Below are positions 1 to 9,539 of a stretch of DNA of 64,000 bases, piece by piece. Made by a program: the position numbers and the translations under genes. The notes below the pieces were generated by a model. That model made no database searches, was not told where the DNA came from, and saw only the letters and a list, made by a program, of their open reading frames with translations. Source of the DNA: Streptomyces sp. ISL-36 (lineage in GTDB: Bacteria; Actinomycetota; Actinomycetes; Streptomycetales; Streptomycetaceae); NCBI RefSeq assembly GCF_018614205.1, contig NZ_JAGGOS010000014.1, positions 1 to 64,000 on the forward strand. The letters are read 5' to 3'. The first letter of the stretch is position 1. Every line of letters begins with the position of its first letter.

Positions 1-1
1 C

Positions 2-298
2 GTCGTCCTCGGCACCGCCGCCCGCGCCGCCGGCCTCGGCCCCGAGGACGCCGCGCACTGCGTCGCGTACGAGACGGTCAGCGGCCCGGCCACCGCGGCG
101 GTACGCCTCCTCGGCCTCGACCCCTTCCAGGCCACCGCCGTCCTCGCCCGCCTCGCCCCCGAGATGGACCGGGTCGCCGAGCAGGCCGCTGCCGCCGCGC
201 TGAGAGGTGTCGACGCCCTGCCCGCGGCGTCCGCGCCCCTCCTCGACATCACGGCCGAGCAGCACGCGGCCTGGCCCGTCCGCCTCTTCGCCTCCTGA
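2..298 (+). CDS. ureF: Urease accessory protein UreF, C-terminal part
   Basis: The window opens inside a coding frame that runs without a stop to TGA at 296-298 and gives 98 residues. UreF acts with UreG and UreD as the chaperone complex that delivers nickel to apo-urease; it behaves as a GTPase-activating partner of UreG. The visible part is the alpha-helical C-terminal region with stretches such as AYETVSGPATAAVRLLGLDP and a C-terminal DITAEQH segment, which fits UreF. The identification leans strongly on position: ureG and ureD follow directly in the same direction, which is the usual actinobacterial order. The start lies outside the window. Confidence 0.85.
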   Translation, partial: VVLGTAARAAGLGPEDAAHCVAYETVSGPATAAVRLLGLDPFQATAVLARLAPEMDRVAEQAAAAALRGVDALPAASAPLLDITAEQHAAWPVRLFAS

Positions 299-357
299 GA
301 CCCCATCCTGAGACTCCCCCCATCCTGAGACTCCCCCCATCCTGAGCCTCTTCCCGT
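291..357. repeat. 17-bp direct repeat in the ureF-ureG gap
   Basis: A unit beginning atcctgagactcccccc is repeated at 305, 322 and, degenerately, at 339. The core cctgaga is also the sequence around the ureF stop codon, so the array looks like a tandem duplication of the ureF 3' end. It fills nearly the whole gap to ureG. Confidence 0.7.
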
Positions 358-381
358 CCTGAGAACCACTGGAGCCGCCCC

Positions 382-1055
<674 letters not shown>

Positions 1056-1059
<4 letters not shown>

Positions 1060-1799
1060 GCCTGAACGCCACCGCCCGGATCGTCGCCGACGCCGACGGC
1101 GGCCTGCCCCTCCTGGAGAGCTCCGGCCCTCTCGCAGTCCGGCGCACCCGCGCCACCGGCCCGTACACCCGCGTCACGGTCGTCGGCGCGATGAGCGCGC
1201 CGCTCGGCGGTGACCGGCTGGCCGTCGAGACGGAGGTACGGGACGGGGCGCGGCTCCTCGTGGACTCCGCCGCCGCGACCGTCGCCCTGCCCGGACGGGG
1301 TGACGAACCCGCCGTGTACGACATCCGGCTCACCGTCGGCGAGGACGCCACGCTGCGCTGGCTGCCCGAACAGCTCGTCTCGGCCCGCGGATCGGACCTG
1401 CGGATGCGCACGACCGTCGAACTCGCCGGCACGGCACGGCTCGTGCTCCGCGAGGAACAGGTCCTCGGCCGGCACGGTGAGGAGACCGGCACACTCACCA
1501 CCCGCCTCACCGTCCGCCGTGCGGGACGGCCCCTGCTCGACCAGGAGTTGGCGTACGGGCCGGGCGCACCCGGCGGCTGGGACGGGGGCGCCGTCCTCGC
1601 CGGCCATCGCGCCGTCGGACAACTCCTGGTGGTCGACCCGCGGTTCGAGGCGAAGCCGGTGGAGCCGCTGCTGTTCGCCGACCACGCGGCCCTCGCCCCC
1701 CTCGCCGGACCCGCCGCGCTGGTCACGGCCGTCGCCCCCGACGCACTCCACCTGCGGCGCGTCCTCGACGAGGCGCTCAACGCCCTTGCCCCGTTCTGA
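1056..1799 (+). CDS. ureD: Urease accessory protein UreD (UreH)
   Basis: A 247-residue protein of the UreD/UreH family, the scaffold that binds apo-urease and hands nickel from UreG through UreF. The sequence shows the expected mainly beta architecture and the conserved [20 protein letters not shown] region, where nearly all UreD proteins have a W-x-P-E motif. It overlaps ureG by four bases. It is the last gene of the urease cluster here; the structural genes must lie upstream, outside the window. Confidence 0.93.
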
Positions 1800-1958
1800 G
1801 GTCACCGCCCAGAAGCACATCCAGGTGCACTCCGCTCAGCGGTACACCGCTCTCCGGTTATTGGTTCGGCAAAGAAACACCAGTACGACCTTTCGCCGCG
1901 TGCCCCACTGACGAAAGGATCCCCCGGACAGACCGACATCCATAGGGGGAGGAACCAC

Positions 1959-3536
1959 GTGGGACGCACCGCGGTGCTCGGCTCGGCCGGCACTCTCATA
2001 GCGGGCACACTCATGGCGGGCGCGCTGGCGGCTCCGGCCGCCACCGCCGACAGCCGCCACCGGCCGGACGCGGAGGCGCGCGGCGCCGCCGTCGCCGCCG
2101 AGCGGGCGGCGCAGCAGGGCATCGACTGGCAGGACTGCCCGGCCGACTGGGGCCTGGAGAAGCCCATCCAGTGCGGCTGGGTGACCGTCCCGGTCGACTA
2201 CAGCAAGCCGAACGGCAAGCAGATCAAGATCGCCGTCGACCGCATCGGCGCGACCGGCACCCCCGCGGAGCGCCAGGGCGCGCTCCTGTACAACCCCGGC
2301 GGTCCCGGCGGCTCCGGACTGCGTTTCCCCCGCCGCGTCACCACCAAGAGCGCCCTCTGGGCGAACACCGCCAAGGCGTACGACTTCGTCGGCTTCGACC
2401 CGCGCGGCGTCGGCCACTCGGCCCCCATCTCCTGTGTCGACCCGAGCGAGTTCGTCAAGGGCCCCAAGCTCGACCCGGTGCCCGACAGCGAGGCCGACAA
2501 GCGCGCGCAGCGCAAGCTCGCCGCCGAGTACGCCGCGGGCTGCGCGGAGAAGAGCGGCGACATCCTGCCGTACATCAACACGCTCAACACCGCCCGCGAC
2601 CTCGACGTCGTCCGGGCCGCGCTCGGCGAGAAGAAGCTCAACTTCGTCGGCGTCTCCTACGGCACCTACCTCGGCGCCGTCTACGGCACCCTCTTCCCCA
2701 GCCACGTCCGGCGCATGGTGCTCGACAGCGTCGTCAACCCCTCGACGCGGAAGATCTGGTACGAGGTCAACCTCGACCAGGACATCGCCTTCGAGGGCCG
2801 GCTCAAGGACTGGATGACCTGGGTCGCCCAGCACGATGCCACCTTCCACCTCGGCGACACCTACGAGGAGGTCCGGCAGCAGTGGGAGACGCTGCGCGCC
2901 GCGGCCAAGAAGAGCCCGCTGGGCGGGAAGGTCGGACCGGCCGAGCTCGTCGGCTTCTTCCAGAACGCGCCGTACTACGACTCCATGTGGGTCCCGGTCG
3001 CCAAGGCCTGGAGCGCCTACGCCGCCGGTGACCCGCAGCCGCTGATCGACTCGGCGGCCGCCGACCCCACCGACACGGCCGGCAACACCGCCTCGGAGAA
3101 CGGCAACGCGGTCTACACCGCCGTCGAGTGCGCCGACGCCCCCTGGCCGACCAGCTGGAAGAAGTGGGACCGGGACAACAGCCGGCTCCACGAGAAGTAC
3201 CCCTTCATGACGTGGGCCAACGCCTGGATGAACCTGCCCTGCGCCACCTGGTCCACTCCGCGTCAGCGGCCGACCGAGGTGCGCACCGGCAAGGGCCTGC
3301 CGCCCGTGCTCATCACCCAGGCCGAGCGGGACGCGGCCACGCCGTACGCCGGAGCGGTCGAGCTGCACAAGCGGTTCAAGGGCTCGCGTCTGATCACCGA
3401 GAAGGACGCCGGCTCGCACGGCATCACCAACCTCGTCAACCCGTGCCTGAACACCCGGGTGGAGGCGTACCTGCTGACCGGCGCGCTGGACGGCAAGGAC
3501 GTGACATGCGCTCCGCACGCCACGCCCCAGCCGTAG
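1959..3536 (+). CDS. Secreted S33-family alpha/beta hydrolase (tripeptidyl aminopeptidase type)
   Basis: A 525-residue exported serine hydrolase. The GTG start follows a strong gggggagg about 7 bases upstream. Residues 1-31 form a signal peptide (hydrophobic GTLIAGTLMAGALAAPAATA). The alpha/beta hydrolase fold shows an oxyanion HGG-like NPGGPGGSG near residue 110, nucleophile elbow GVSYGTYLG with Ser near 233, an acid in the late AERDAATP region and the C-terminal GSHGI histidine. This matches Streptomyces tripeptidyl aminopeptidases (SlpD/E, Tap), which trim N-terminal peptides of secreted proteins outside the cell; some relatives are esterases, so substrate is inferred. It stands alone, separated from ureD by 159 bp and closed by a strong terminator. 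Confidence 0.88.
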   Translation: MGRTAVLGSAGTLIAGTLMAGALAAPAATADSRHRPDAEARGAAVAAERAAQQGIDWQDCPADWGLEKPIQCGWVTVPVDYSKPNGKQIKIAVDRIGATGTPAERQGALLYNPGGPGGSGLRFPRRVTTKSALWANTAKAYDFVGFDPRGVGHSAPISCVDPSEFVKGPKLDPVPDSEADKRAQRKLAAEYAAGCAEKSGDILPYINTLNTARDLDVVRAALGEKKLNFVGVSYGTYLGAVYGTLFPSHVRRMVLDSVVNPSTRKIWYEVNLDQDIAFEGRLKDWMTWVAQHDATFHLGDTYEEVRQQWETLRAAAKKSPLGGKVGPAELVGFFQNAPYYDSMWVPVAKAWSAYAAGDPQPLIDSAAADPTDTAGNTASENGNAVYTAVECADAPWPTSWKKWDRDNSRLHEKYPFMTWANAWMNLPCATWSTPRQRPTEVRTGKGLPPVLITQAERDAATPYAGAVELHKRFKGSRLITEKDAGSHGITNLVNPCLNTRVEAYLLTGALDGKDVTCAPHATPQP

Positions 3537-3550
3537 CCACCGACTGACGG

Positions 3551-3584
3551 GGGAGGGGCGGCCGCCCGAGCGGCCGCCCCTCCC
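3551..3584. terminator. Bidirectional terminator hairpin
   Basis: Two perfectly complementary 15-base arms (3551-3565 and 3570-3584) flank a 4-base loop, ccga. The hairpin exactly fills the gap between the stop codons of two convergent genes, so it can serve both. Confidence 0.9.
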
Positions 3585-4619
3585 TCATGCGCGCGTGGCC
3601 AGCCAGGCGTCCTCGGCCGCGTAGTCGAAGAAGTCCACCTGGTACTTCACCAGACCCGGGAACGCCTCACGCCACTCCCGCACCGCCAGCTGCGCGGTCA
3701 GCCACTCGACCGTCGCCGGCAGGGACTCCTCGTACGACACCACCGGCCGGTACCCCAACTCCTTCTCCGCCGCCGTCATCCCGTAGACGATCGGGTGGGC
3801 GCCCGTCCACGGCGTGAGCCCCACCGTGCCCACCGCGGGCCCCTCGATGAGGACCGTCTCGCTCTCCACACCCATCACCGCGTCGATCGCGCGGCCGATC
3901 TCCGCCACGGTCGGCGCCTGCGGATCGGCGCCGTTGAGCACCCGGCTGCCCGGGTTCGCCGCCGCCAGGCGGATCAGCTCCGCCAGATTGTCCACATGGA
4001 CGGGGTGGAACCGCGAGGCGCCGCCGTACGAGAGGACGCGCACCGGCCGCCCGTCGAGCGCCCGCTTGACGAACCACAGCTCGCGCGGGCCCGGGCAGTA
4101 CGGTCCGTGGATCGCACCCGCCCGCAACACCGTCGTCGGCAGCGCCTCGCCCGCTGCGAGCAACTCCTGTTCCAGCGCCACCTTCCGCGTGCCGTAGGTC
4201 CCCTCGCCCCGCGCCACCGTCGGCCAGGACTCCGGGATCGGCACCGGGAAGGCGGGGAAGCCGTCCGGCTCGTCCTGAGTGTCGAAGCTGCGGCCCCGGT
4301 CGTCCTCGTAGACCGCACCGCTGGAGATCACCACCGCCGAACCGATCCGGTCGGCGAGCGCGGTCAACTGCCGCCCGTGGCCGCCGTGGTAGGCGACGAT
4401 GTCCACCAGTACGTCACAGCCGTCGCCGAGCCCCGCCGCGAGCGCGCCCTCCTCGTTGCGGTCGAGCGCCACCGACCTGACCTCCGCCGGCCACCTCTCG
4501 TCACGGCCACCGCCGCGCGACGCCGCCGTCACCTCCCAACCGTCCGCGACGAGCGCCCGCACGGCCGCCCGCCCCACCTGTCCTGTCGCTCCGAGTACGA
4601 GTGCGTTTCCCTTTGCCAT
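3585..4619 (-). CDS. NAD-dependent epimerase/dehydratase family protein
   Basis: A 344-residue extended short-chain dehydrogenase-like protein. The N-terminus MAKGNALVLGATGQVG contains the GxxGxxG Rossmann signature at about residues 10-16. An atypical ISSGAVYEDD takes the place of the catalytic Ser, and YGTRKVALEQ supplies the Tyr-x3-Lys pair (YGTRK). Substrate unknown; nearest recognisable type is nucleoside-diphosphate-sugar epimerase or reductase. No convincing ribosome binding site precedes the ATG, but a TAGCGT hexamer lies 7 bases upstream, the spacing seen for leaderless Streptomyces transcripts (inference). Convergent with the S33 hydrolase. Confidence 0.85.
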   Translation of the reverse strand: MAKGNALVLGATGQVGRAAVRALVADGWEVTAASRGGGRDERWPAEVRSVALDRNEEGALAAGLGDGCDVLVDIVAYHGGHGRQLTALADRIGSAVVISSGAVYEDDRGRSFDTQDEPDGFPAFPVPIPESWPTVARGEGTYGTRKVALEQELLAAGEALPTTVLRAGAIHGPYCPGPRELWFVKRALDGRPVRVLSYGGASRFHPVHVDNLAELIRLAAANPGSRVLNGADPQAPTVAEIGRAIDAVMGVESETVLIEGPAVGTVGLTPWTGAHPIVYGMTAAEKELGYRPVVSYEESLPATVEWLTAQLAVREWREAFPGLVKYQVDFFDYAAEDAWLATRA

Positions 4620-4683
4620 GGGTGCGACGCTACGGCGGCGGTGATCGCCGCCCCACCGGCTTTCGCCGTGCGCGGATCAGCTG

Positions 4684-5403
4684 TCAGCGTCCGCGGCGCG
4701 GGAACTTTCGCGGTGCCACGGCGTTCTCCGCCTCCGCCGCCTTCACCTTGGCCGCGTAGTCGTCGACGTACTCCTGTCCGGACAGCGCCAGGATCTCGTA
4801 CATGATCTCGTCGGTCACCGCGCGGATCGCCGCCTTCTGGTCCTCCATCCCGGCATAGCGCGAGAAGTCCAGGGGCGCCCCGAACCGGACGGTGACCCGC
4901 CTGACCCGCGGCACGACCTGCCCGGGCGGCTGGATCTCGAAGGTCCCCACCATCGCGCACGGGATCACCGGCACCCCGGCCCTGATCGCCATGACGGCGA
5001 CCCCGACCTTGCCCTTGTACAGCCGGCCGTCGTGCGACCGGGTGCCCTCGGGGTAGATCCCGAGCAGCTCGCCCTTGGCCAGGACACCGAGCCCTTCGCG
5101 GATCGCCGCCTGCCCCGCCTCCTTGCCGGAGCGGTCGACCGGGATCTGCCCGGCGCTGCGGAAGAACGCGGCGGTCAGCCGGCCCTTGAGCCCCGGCCCG
5201 GTGAAGTACTCCTGCTTCGCGAGGAAGGTGATCCGCCGCTTCAGGACGACCGGCATCAGGAAGTGGTCGGAGAACGACAGATGATTGCCCGCGACGATCG
5301 CCGCGCCCTCCTCCGGAATGTGCTCAAGGCCCTCGATCCGCGGCCGGAAGAGCAGCCTCAGGAACGGCCCGAGCAACACGTACTTCAACAGGCGGTAGAA
5401 CAC
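4684..5403 (-). CDS. 1-acyl-sn-glycerol-3-phosphate acyltransferase (PlsC family)
   Basis: A 239-residue lysophospholipid acyltransferase, membrane-associated through an N-terminal hydrophobic stretch (FYRLLKYVLLGPFLRLLF). The catalytic NHLSFSD gives the HX4D motif, EGTRSHDG is the substrate-binding EGTR box, and GVPVIPCAM is the late block. It would transfer an acyl chain to lysophosphatidic acid in phospholipid synthesis. The frame stays open to 5508, but the upstream residues are not family-like; the GTG at 5403 preceded by gggggcc gives a protein that starts directly at the conserved FYRLLK, so it is preferred. Divergent from the DUF3048 lipoprotein gene. Confidence 0.87.
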   Translation of the reverse strand: MFYRLLKYVLLGPFLRLLFRPRIEGLEHIPEEGAAIVAGNHLSFSDHFLMPVVLKRRITFLAKQEYFTGPGLKGRLTAAFFRSAGQIPVDRSGKEAGQAAIREGLGVLAKGELLGIYPEGTRSHDGRLYKGKVGVAVMAIRAGVPVIPCAMVGTFEIQPPGQVVPRVRRVTVRFGAPLDFSRYAGMEDQKAAIRAVTDEIMYEILALSGQEYVDDYAAKVKAAEAENAVAPRKFPRRGR

Positions 5404-5495
5404 CGGCGGCCCCCGTTCGTCGTCCCTTGTCCCTCCGGGTACTTTCTCACCCCTCGCGCGTCCGTGGTCCACACTGGAGGAGGAGAGTGGAACCG

Positions 5496-6506
5496 ATGGC
5501 TGCCGCACGCCGACCGAGACGGCCCGGCGCAGCCGTCACCGCGGCGCTGTGCGCGGTGATGACCGCCGGGCTGTACGGATGCTCCGACGCGGGAACCCCC
5601 GAACCGACCCCGACGCCCGCCACTACCACCCCGCGTCCCGAGTCCCGGCCCCCGTCCCGGTCTCCCTTCACCGGCCTCCCGGCCCGGCCCGCCCCCGTAC
5701 TCGCCGTGAAGATCGACAACGTGGGGCCGGCCCGCCCGCACACCGGCCTCGGCGCGGCAGACCTGGTCTACGTCGAGCAGGTCGAGGGCGGCCAGACCCG
5801 GCTCCTGGCCATCTGCTCCAGCCGCCTCCCCGAGCGGATCGGCCCCGTGCGCAGCGCCCGCGAGTCCGACATCGAGCTGCTGCGGCAGTTCGGCCGGCCC
5901 GCCCTCGCCTACTCCGGCTCCCATTCCGGCCTGAAGCCCCTGCTCAAGGCGGCCCCGCTGTACGCGCTGCCGCCGGAGGACGCGCCGGGCGCCTATGTAC
6001 GCGACCGCGGCCGCAGCGCCCCCCACAACCTGTACCTGCTGCCCGCCCGCGTACTGGCCGCCGCGCCGAAGGCGGAGCAGGCCAAGGACATCGGATTCCG
6101 CTTCGGCCCGGCCCCCGAGGGCGGGACCCCGGTCAACGAGCGCACCGTACGCTTCCCCGCCGCCCGGTACACCTTCACCTGGAACGGTGCCGAGAAGGGC
6201 TGGCGGGTGGCGATGGACGGCCGGCCGGCCGTCACCACCGACGGCGGACCCGTGACGGCGACGACCGTCGTCGTGCAGTACGTCGACATCCGGCCGTCGA
6301 AGTTCAGCGACTTCCTCGGCAGCGTCTCCCCGTACACCGAGACGGTCGGCAAGGGCACCGCCCTCGTCCTGCGGGACGGCCGGGGCCACGAGGCCCGCTG
6401 GAGCCGCCCGGCCGCCGAGGCAGGCACCGCCTTCACGACCCCGGCCGGCGAGCCCCTGAACTTCGCGCCCGGCCGCACCTGGATCGTTCTCGCCCCTCGC
6501 GGATAG
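5496..6506 (+). CDS. DUF3048-domain lipoprotein
   Basis: About 336 residues. The basic N-terminus MAAARRPRRPG is followed by a hydrophobic segment and LYGC near residue 29, a plausible lipobox, then a Pro/Thr-rich linker. The body has the DUF3048 hallmarks: AVKIDNVGPARPHTGL, YVEQVEGGQTRLLAI, RIGPVRSARESD and SGSHSGL. The molecular function of this family (related to Bacillus YerB) is unknown; an anchored exported protein is expected. A long ggaggaggag lies upstream; GTG at 5487 is an alternative start. Divergent from the acyltransferase with less than 100 bp between starts. Confidence 0.85.
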   Translation: MAAARRPRRPGAAVTAALCAVMTAGLYGCSDAGTPEPTPTPATTTPRPESRPPSRSPFTGLPARPAPVLAVKIDNVGPARPHTGLGAADLVYVEQVEGGQTRLLAICSSRLPERIGPVRSARESDIELLRQFGRPALAYSGSHSGLKPLLKAAPLYALPPEDAPGAYVRDRGRSAPHNLYLLPARVLAAAPKAEQAKDIGFRFGPAPEGGTPVNERTVRFPAARYTFTWNGAEKGWRVAMDGRPAVTTDGGPVTATTVVVQYVDIRPSKFSDFLGSVSPYTETVGKGTALVLRDGRGHEARWSRPAAEAGTAFTTPAGEPLNFAPGRTWIVLAPRG

Positions 6507-6513
6507 CCGCGGG

Positions 6514-6535
6514 CCCTCGCGGGTACCCGCGAGGG
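6514..6535. terminator. Perfect 22-bp palindrome, probable terminator
   Basis: The sequence ccctcgcgggt and its exact reverse complement abut, 8 bases after the DUF3048 stop codon. In RNA it would form a very stable hairpin; a binding site for a dimeric protein is the alternative. Confidence 0.65.
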
Positions 6536-6557
6536 ACGACCAGGGAGGAGGTCCGCC

Positions 6558-6908
6558 ATGGGCGCCGACATCTGGGGCTATCGCGAGACCGCGGGCCATG
6601 TGCCCGGAACCCGGCTCATCGGCTATCGGGTCGAGGCCACCGACGGACACATAGGAAAGGTCGACAAGCACACCGAGGAGGTCGGCCGCTCCTACCTCGT
6701 CGTCGACACCGGACCGTGGATCCTGGGCCGCCACGTGATGCTGCCCGCGGGAATGGTCACCCGCGTCGACACCGAGCACGAGACCGTCCACCTCGCCTGC
6801 ACCAAGAACGAGGTCAAGGAGTCGCCGGACTTCGAGAGCGGGCAGCACGAGGAGGACGGCAACGCCATCAAGCTGATCGAGCACTACTACGCCAACCGCC
6901 ACATGTGA
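6558..6908 (+). CDS. PRC-barrel domain protein
   Basis: A 116-residue soluble protein with a single PRC-barrel-like domain: TRLIGYRVEATDGHIGKVD at about residues 20-38 is the signature first strand pair, followed by RSYLVVDTGPWILGRHVMLPAG. PRC-barrels occur in the photosynthetic reaction centre H subunit and RimM, where they mediate protein or RNA contacts. In actinobacteria stand-alone copies are often stress related, but that is inference. A ggaggaggtccgcc ribosome site sits directly upstream. Residues 95-105 carry a small acidic tail region (HEEDGNAIKLIEHYY). Confidence 0.85.
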   Translation: MGADIWGYRETAGHVPGTRLIGYRVEATDGHIGKVDKHTEEVGRSYLVVDTGPWILGRHVMLPAGMVTRVDTEHETVHLACTKNEVKESPDFESGQHEEDGNAIKLIEHYYANRHM

Positions 6909-6972
6909 GCGCGGTGACGTAGGAGGGAGGGCGGGGGCGCCTTCACGCGGAGTGCTTCAGGCGAGGGTGTCT

Positions 6973-7173
6973 TCAGTGGCCCGCCGGCCGCCCGCGCCGG
7001 CGGGCCCCGCCGGGAGCGGCACTGTCCGCCGCCGCCATGCCGATCGTGACCACACCGAGCACCACCCAGCCGAACCAGAGCCAGCCGCTGCTGCCGAGCG
7101 CCACGGTGTACGCCGTCGTCAGCACCAGGGCCGAAACGGTGATCACGCTCATCGTCTTCGTGGGACCGGACAT
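6973..7173 (-). CDS. Small two-helix membrane protein
   Basis: A 66-residue protein with two predicted membrane helices, SVITVSALVLTTAYTVALGS and WLWFGWVVLGVVTIGMAAA, joined by a short turn, and a basic C-terminus (RRRGRP). The ATG at 7173 is chosen because gaggagggcgg precedes it; the frame extends upstream to 7218 without a better signal. Function unknown. It is followed on the same strand by the CtaG-like gene region only at a distance, and is divergent from nothing obvious; it probably forms its own small transcription unit. Confidence 0.7.
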   Translation of the reverse strand: MSGPTKTMSVITVSALVLTTAYTVALGSSGWLWFGWVVLGVVTIGMAAADSAAPGGARRRGRPAGH

Positions 7174-7275
7174 GTGTCCGCCCTCCTCATGACGGGATGA
7201 CGAGGCCGTCCGCTTCATCGTGACCCCTGGGAGGGGCGGAGCGCTACTCCCCTGCTCGTCCCGGTTCGGCCCGCC

Positions 7276-8226
7276 CTACTGGCCGCGGGCCTGGAGCGAG
7301 GCGAGATAGGCGTTGTACGCCTCCAGCTCCTTGTCCCCGTCGCGGTCGGCGGCCCGGTCCTTGCGGACGGCCTGACGCTGCTCGGAGTGGTACCACTGGT
7401 ACACGAGCGCGATCAGCACCAGCACCGACGGGATCTCGCTGAAGGCCCAGGCGATGCCGCCCGCCGCGTTCTGGTCGGCCAGGGCGTCGATGGCGAGCGA
7501 GGCCGGCGGATTCTCGTACGCCTTGATCATCGGCTCGGTCGCCATCATCAGGGCGATCCCGAAGAACGCGTGGAACGGCATGCCCGCGAAGAGCTCCAGC
7601 ATCCGCATCACGTAGCCCGGGCGGTGCGGCCCCGGGTCGACGCCCATGATCGGCCAGAAGAAGACCAGGCCGACGGCGAGGAAGTGCACCATCATCGCGA
7701 TGTGCCCGACCTTCGACCCCATCAGGGTGTCGAAGAGGGGGGTGAAGTAGAAGCCGTACAGGCTCGCGATGAAGAGCGGGATCGTGAACGCCGGGTGCGT
7801 GATGATCCGCATGTAGCGGCTGTGCAGCAGCATCAGCAGCCACTCGCGGGGCCCCTTGCTGCCGCGGCCGGCCACCGGCAGCGCCCTGAGCGCCAGCGTC
7901 ACCGGCGCGCCGAGCAGCAGCAGGATGGGGGAGAGCATCGAGACGACCATGTGCTGCACCATGTGCACGCTGAACATGACCATGCCGTAGTCGTTGAGCT
8001 TGGTGCACATCATCAGCGCCACGCTCAGCACACCGAGCGTGAAGAAGACGGTCCGGCTCAGCGGCCAGCGGTCGCCGCGCCCCCGCAGGCGCGCCACGCC
8101 CCACCCGTACAGCGCGAGCCCCACGAGGCAGCCGACGAGGAAGAACGGGTCCGCCGAGAACTCCAGCCCCCGCCCCAGCGTGAACGGCGGCAGATCCATG
8201 GTCGTGCCGTGCCCGCTGTGATCCAT
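7276..8226 (-). CDS. ctaG: Cytochrome c oxidase assembly protein, CtaG/caa3 type
   Basis: A 316-residue polytopic membrane protein with about seven hydrophobic segments. It belongs to the Bacillus-type CtaG family, needed for maturation of the copper centre of haem-copper oxidases. Conserved histidines sit in membrane segments, for example MVQHMVVSMLSP, GHIAMMVHFLAVG and GMPFHAFFGIALM, consistent with copper handling. The N-terminus MDHSGHGTTMD is His/Met-rich, a frequent copper-binding feature. AGGAGT precedes the ATG by about 7 bases. Oxidase structural genes are not in this window. Confidence 0.88.
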   Translation of the reverse strand: MDHSGHGTTMDLPPFTLGRGLEFSADPFFLVGCLVGLALYGWGVARLRGRGDRWPLSRTVFFTLGVLSVALMMCTKLNDYGMVMFSVHMVQHMVVSMLSPILLLLGAPVTLALRALPVAGRGSKGPREWLLMLLHSRYMRIITHPAFTIPLFIASLYGFYFTPLFDTLMGSKVGHIAMMVHFLAVGLVFFWPIMGVDPGPHRPGYVMRMLELFAGMPFHAFFGIALMMATEPMIKAYENPPASLAIDALADQNAAGGIAWAFSEIPSVLVLIALVYQWYHSEQRQAVRKDRAADRDGDKELEAYNAYLASLQARGQ

Positions 8227-8277
8227 CTGTGTACTCCTGGAGCCCGATTCGCGCTTGTTGTCCGCACCAGACTAGAA

Positions 8278-8309
8278 CCGCCCCCGTTCGCGGATGCGAC
8301 CGGGGGCGG
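8278..8309 (-). terminator. GC hairpin between pfkA and ctaG
   Basis: Nine-base perfect arms (8278-8286, 8301-8309) around a 14-base loop, just downstream of the pfkA stop codon on the minus strand. It would end pfkA transcription ahead of ctaG. Confidence 0.6.
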
Positions 8310-8332
8310 ATCGTGGAGCTACGGGAGCGTCG

Positions 8333-9358
8333 TCAGAGCACGCACTCGGCCTCGGCGTACCGCTCGGCCGGAACGGTCTTGAGGGTCTCCACGGCCTGCG
8401 CGAGCGGGACCATCTCGATCTCCGTGCCGCGCAGCGCGGTCAGCATGCCGAACTCGCCGCGGTGCGCCGCCTCCACCGCGTGCCAGCCGAAACGGGTGGC
8501 GAGGACCCGGTCGTACGCGGTCGGCGTGCCGCCGCGCTGGACGTGGCCGAGGATCACCGGCCGGGCCTCCTTGCCGAGGCGGCGCTCCAGTTCGACCGAG
8601 AGCTGGTTGGCGATGCCGGTGAAGCGCTCGTGACCGTACTGGTCCTTGGCGCCGACCTCGAAGCTCATCGAACCCTCGCGCGGCTTGGCGCCCTCGGCGA
8701 CCACGACGATCGCGAAGCGCTTGCCGGCCTCGAAGCGCTCGCCGACCCGGGCGGTCAGCTCGTCGATGTCGAAGGGCCGCTCGGGCACGACGATGGCGTG
8801 CGCGCCCGCCGCCATGCCGGAGTGCAGGGCGATCCAGCCGGTGTGCCGGCCCATGACCTCGACGATCAGGACCCGCTGGTGGGACTCGGCGGTGGTCTTC
8901 AGCCGGTCCAGGGCCTCGGTGGCCACACCGACGGCGGTGTCGAAGCCGAAGGTGACGTCGGTCGAGGCGATGTCGTTGTCGATCGTCTTGGGCACGCCCA
9001 CGATCGGCAGCCCGGCCTCGGACAGGAGGTTGGCGGCCTTCAGCGTGCCCTCGCCGCCGATCGGGATGATCGCGTCGAGACCGAGCTCGGCGACATGGCC
9101 CCTGGCGCGCTCGACGCCGTCGACCAGGTGTGCGGGCTGGACCCGGGAGGAGCCGAGGATGGTGCCGCCACGGGCGAGGATGCCGCCCACCGCGTCGAGG
9201 TCGAGCTTGCGGTAGTCGGCCTCCAGGAGACCCTTCCAACCGTCGTGGAAGCCGATGACCTCGTCCCCGTGGTCGACGACGGCGCGGTGCACGACGGAAC
9301 GGATGACGGCGTTCAGACCGGGGCAGTCGCCGCCGGAGGTGAGCACACCAATGCGCAT
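8333..9358 (-). CDS. pfkA: 6-phosphofructokinase
   Basis: A 341-residue phosphofructokinase converting fructose 6-phosphate to the 1,6-bisphosphate in glycolysis. The ATG at 9358 gives the canonical start MRIGVLTSGGDCPGLNAVI; the frame continues upstream but is not family-like. Other motifs are GGEGTLKAA (Gly at the position that favours ATP over pyrophosphate), PKTIDNDI with catalytic TIDND, and MGRHTGWIA. The Lys in PKTIDND is typical of the pyrophosphate-type lineage, so this is the mixed signature seen in Streptomyces ATP-PFKs. The ribosome site aaagg is about 11 bases upstream. Single-gene unit. Confidence 0.95.
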   Translation of the reverse strand: MRIGVLTSGGDCPGLNAVIRSVVHRAVVDHGDEVIGFHDGWKGLLEADYRKLDLDAVGGILARGGTILGSSRVQPAHLVDGVERARGHVAELGLDAIIPIGGEGTLKAANLLSEAGLPIVGVPKTIDNDIASTDVTFGFDTAVGVATEALDRLKTTAESHQRVLIVEVMGRHTGWIALHSGMAAGAHAIVVPERPFDIDELTARVGERFEAGKRFAIVVVAEGAKPREGSMSFEVGAKDQYGHERFTGIANQLSVELERRLGKEARPVILGHVQRGGTPTAYDRVLATRFGWHAVEAAHRGEFGMLTALRGTEIEMVPLAQAVETLKTVPAERYAEAECVL

Positions 9359-9539
9359 AGCCCGAAATACCTTTGCAACGTGGGCCGACTCCCGGACCAC
9401 GTCGTCCGGTTGGATCCCCGCCACCCTATCGGTGCCGGGTGGCGGGGCCGAAACGGATGTCCGCACAGTGGACACCGTAGATTCGTACGAATCCGCGGCA
9501 ATCGTGCGTCCGTACGTCCGGGTGTCGCGGATCCGGGCG

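Noticed and set aside
1836..3518. 560-codon antisense frame opposite the S33 hydrolase
   Set aside because: It has Gly/Arg/Val-rich low-complexity composition, no motifs and no ribosome site; the sense strand encodes a complete hydrolase.
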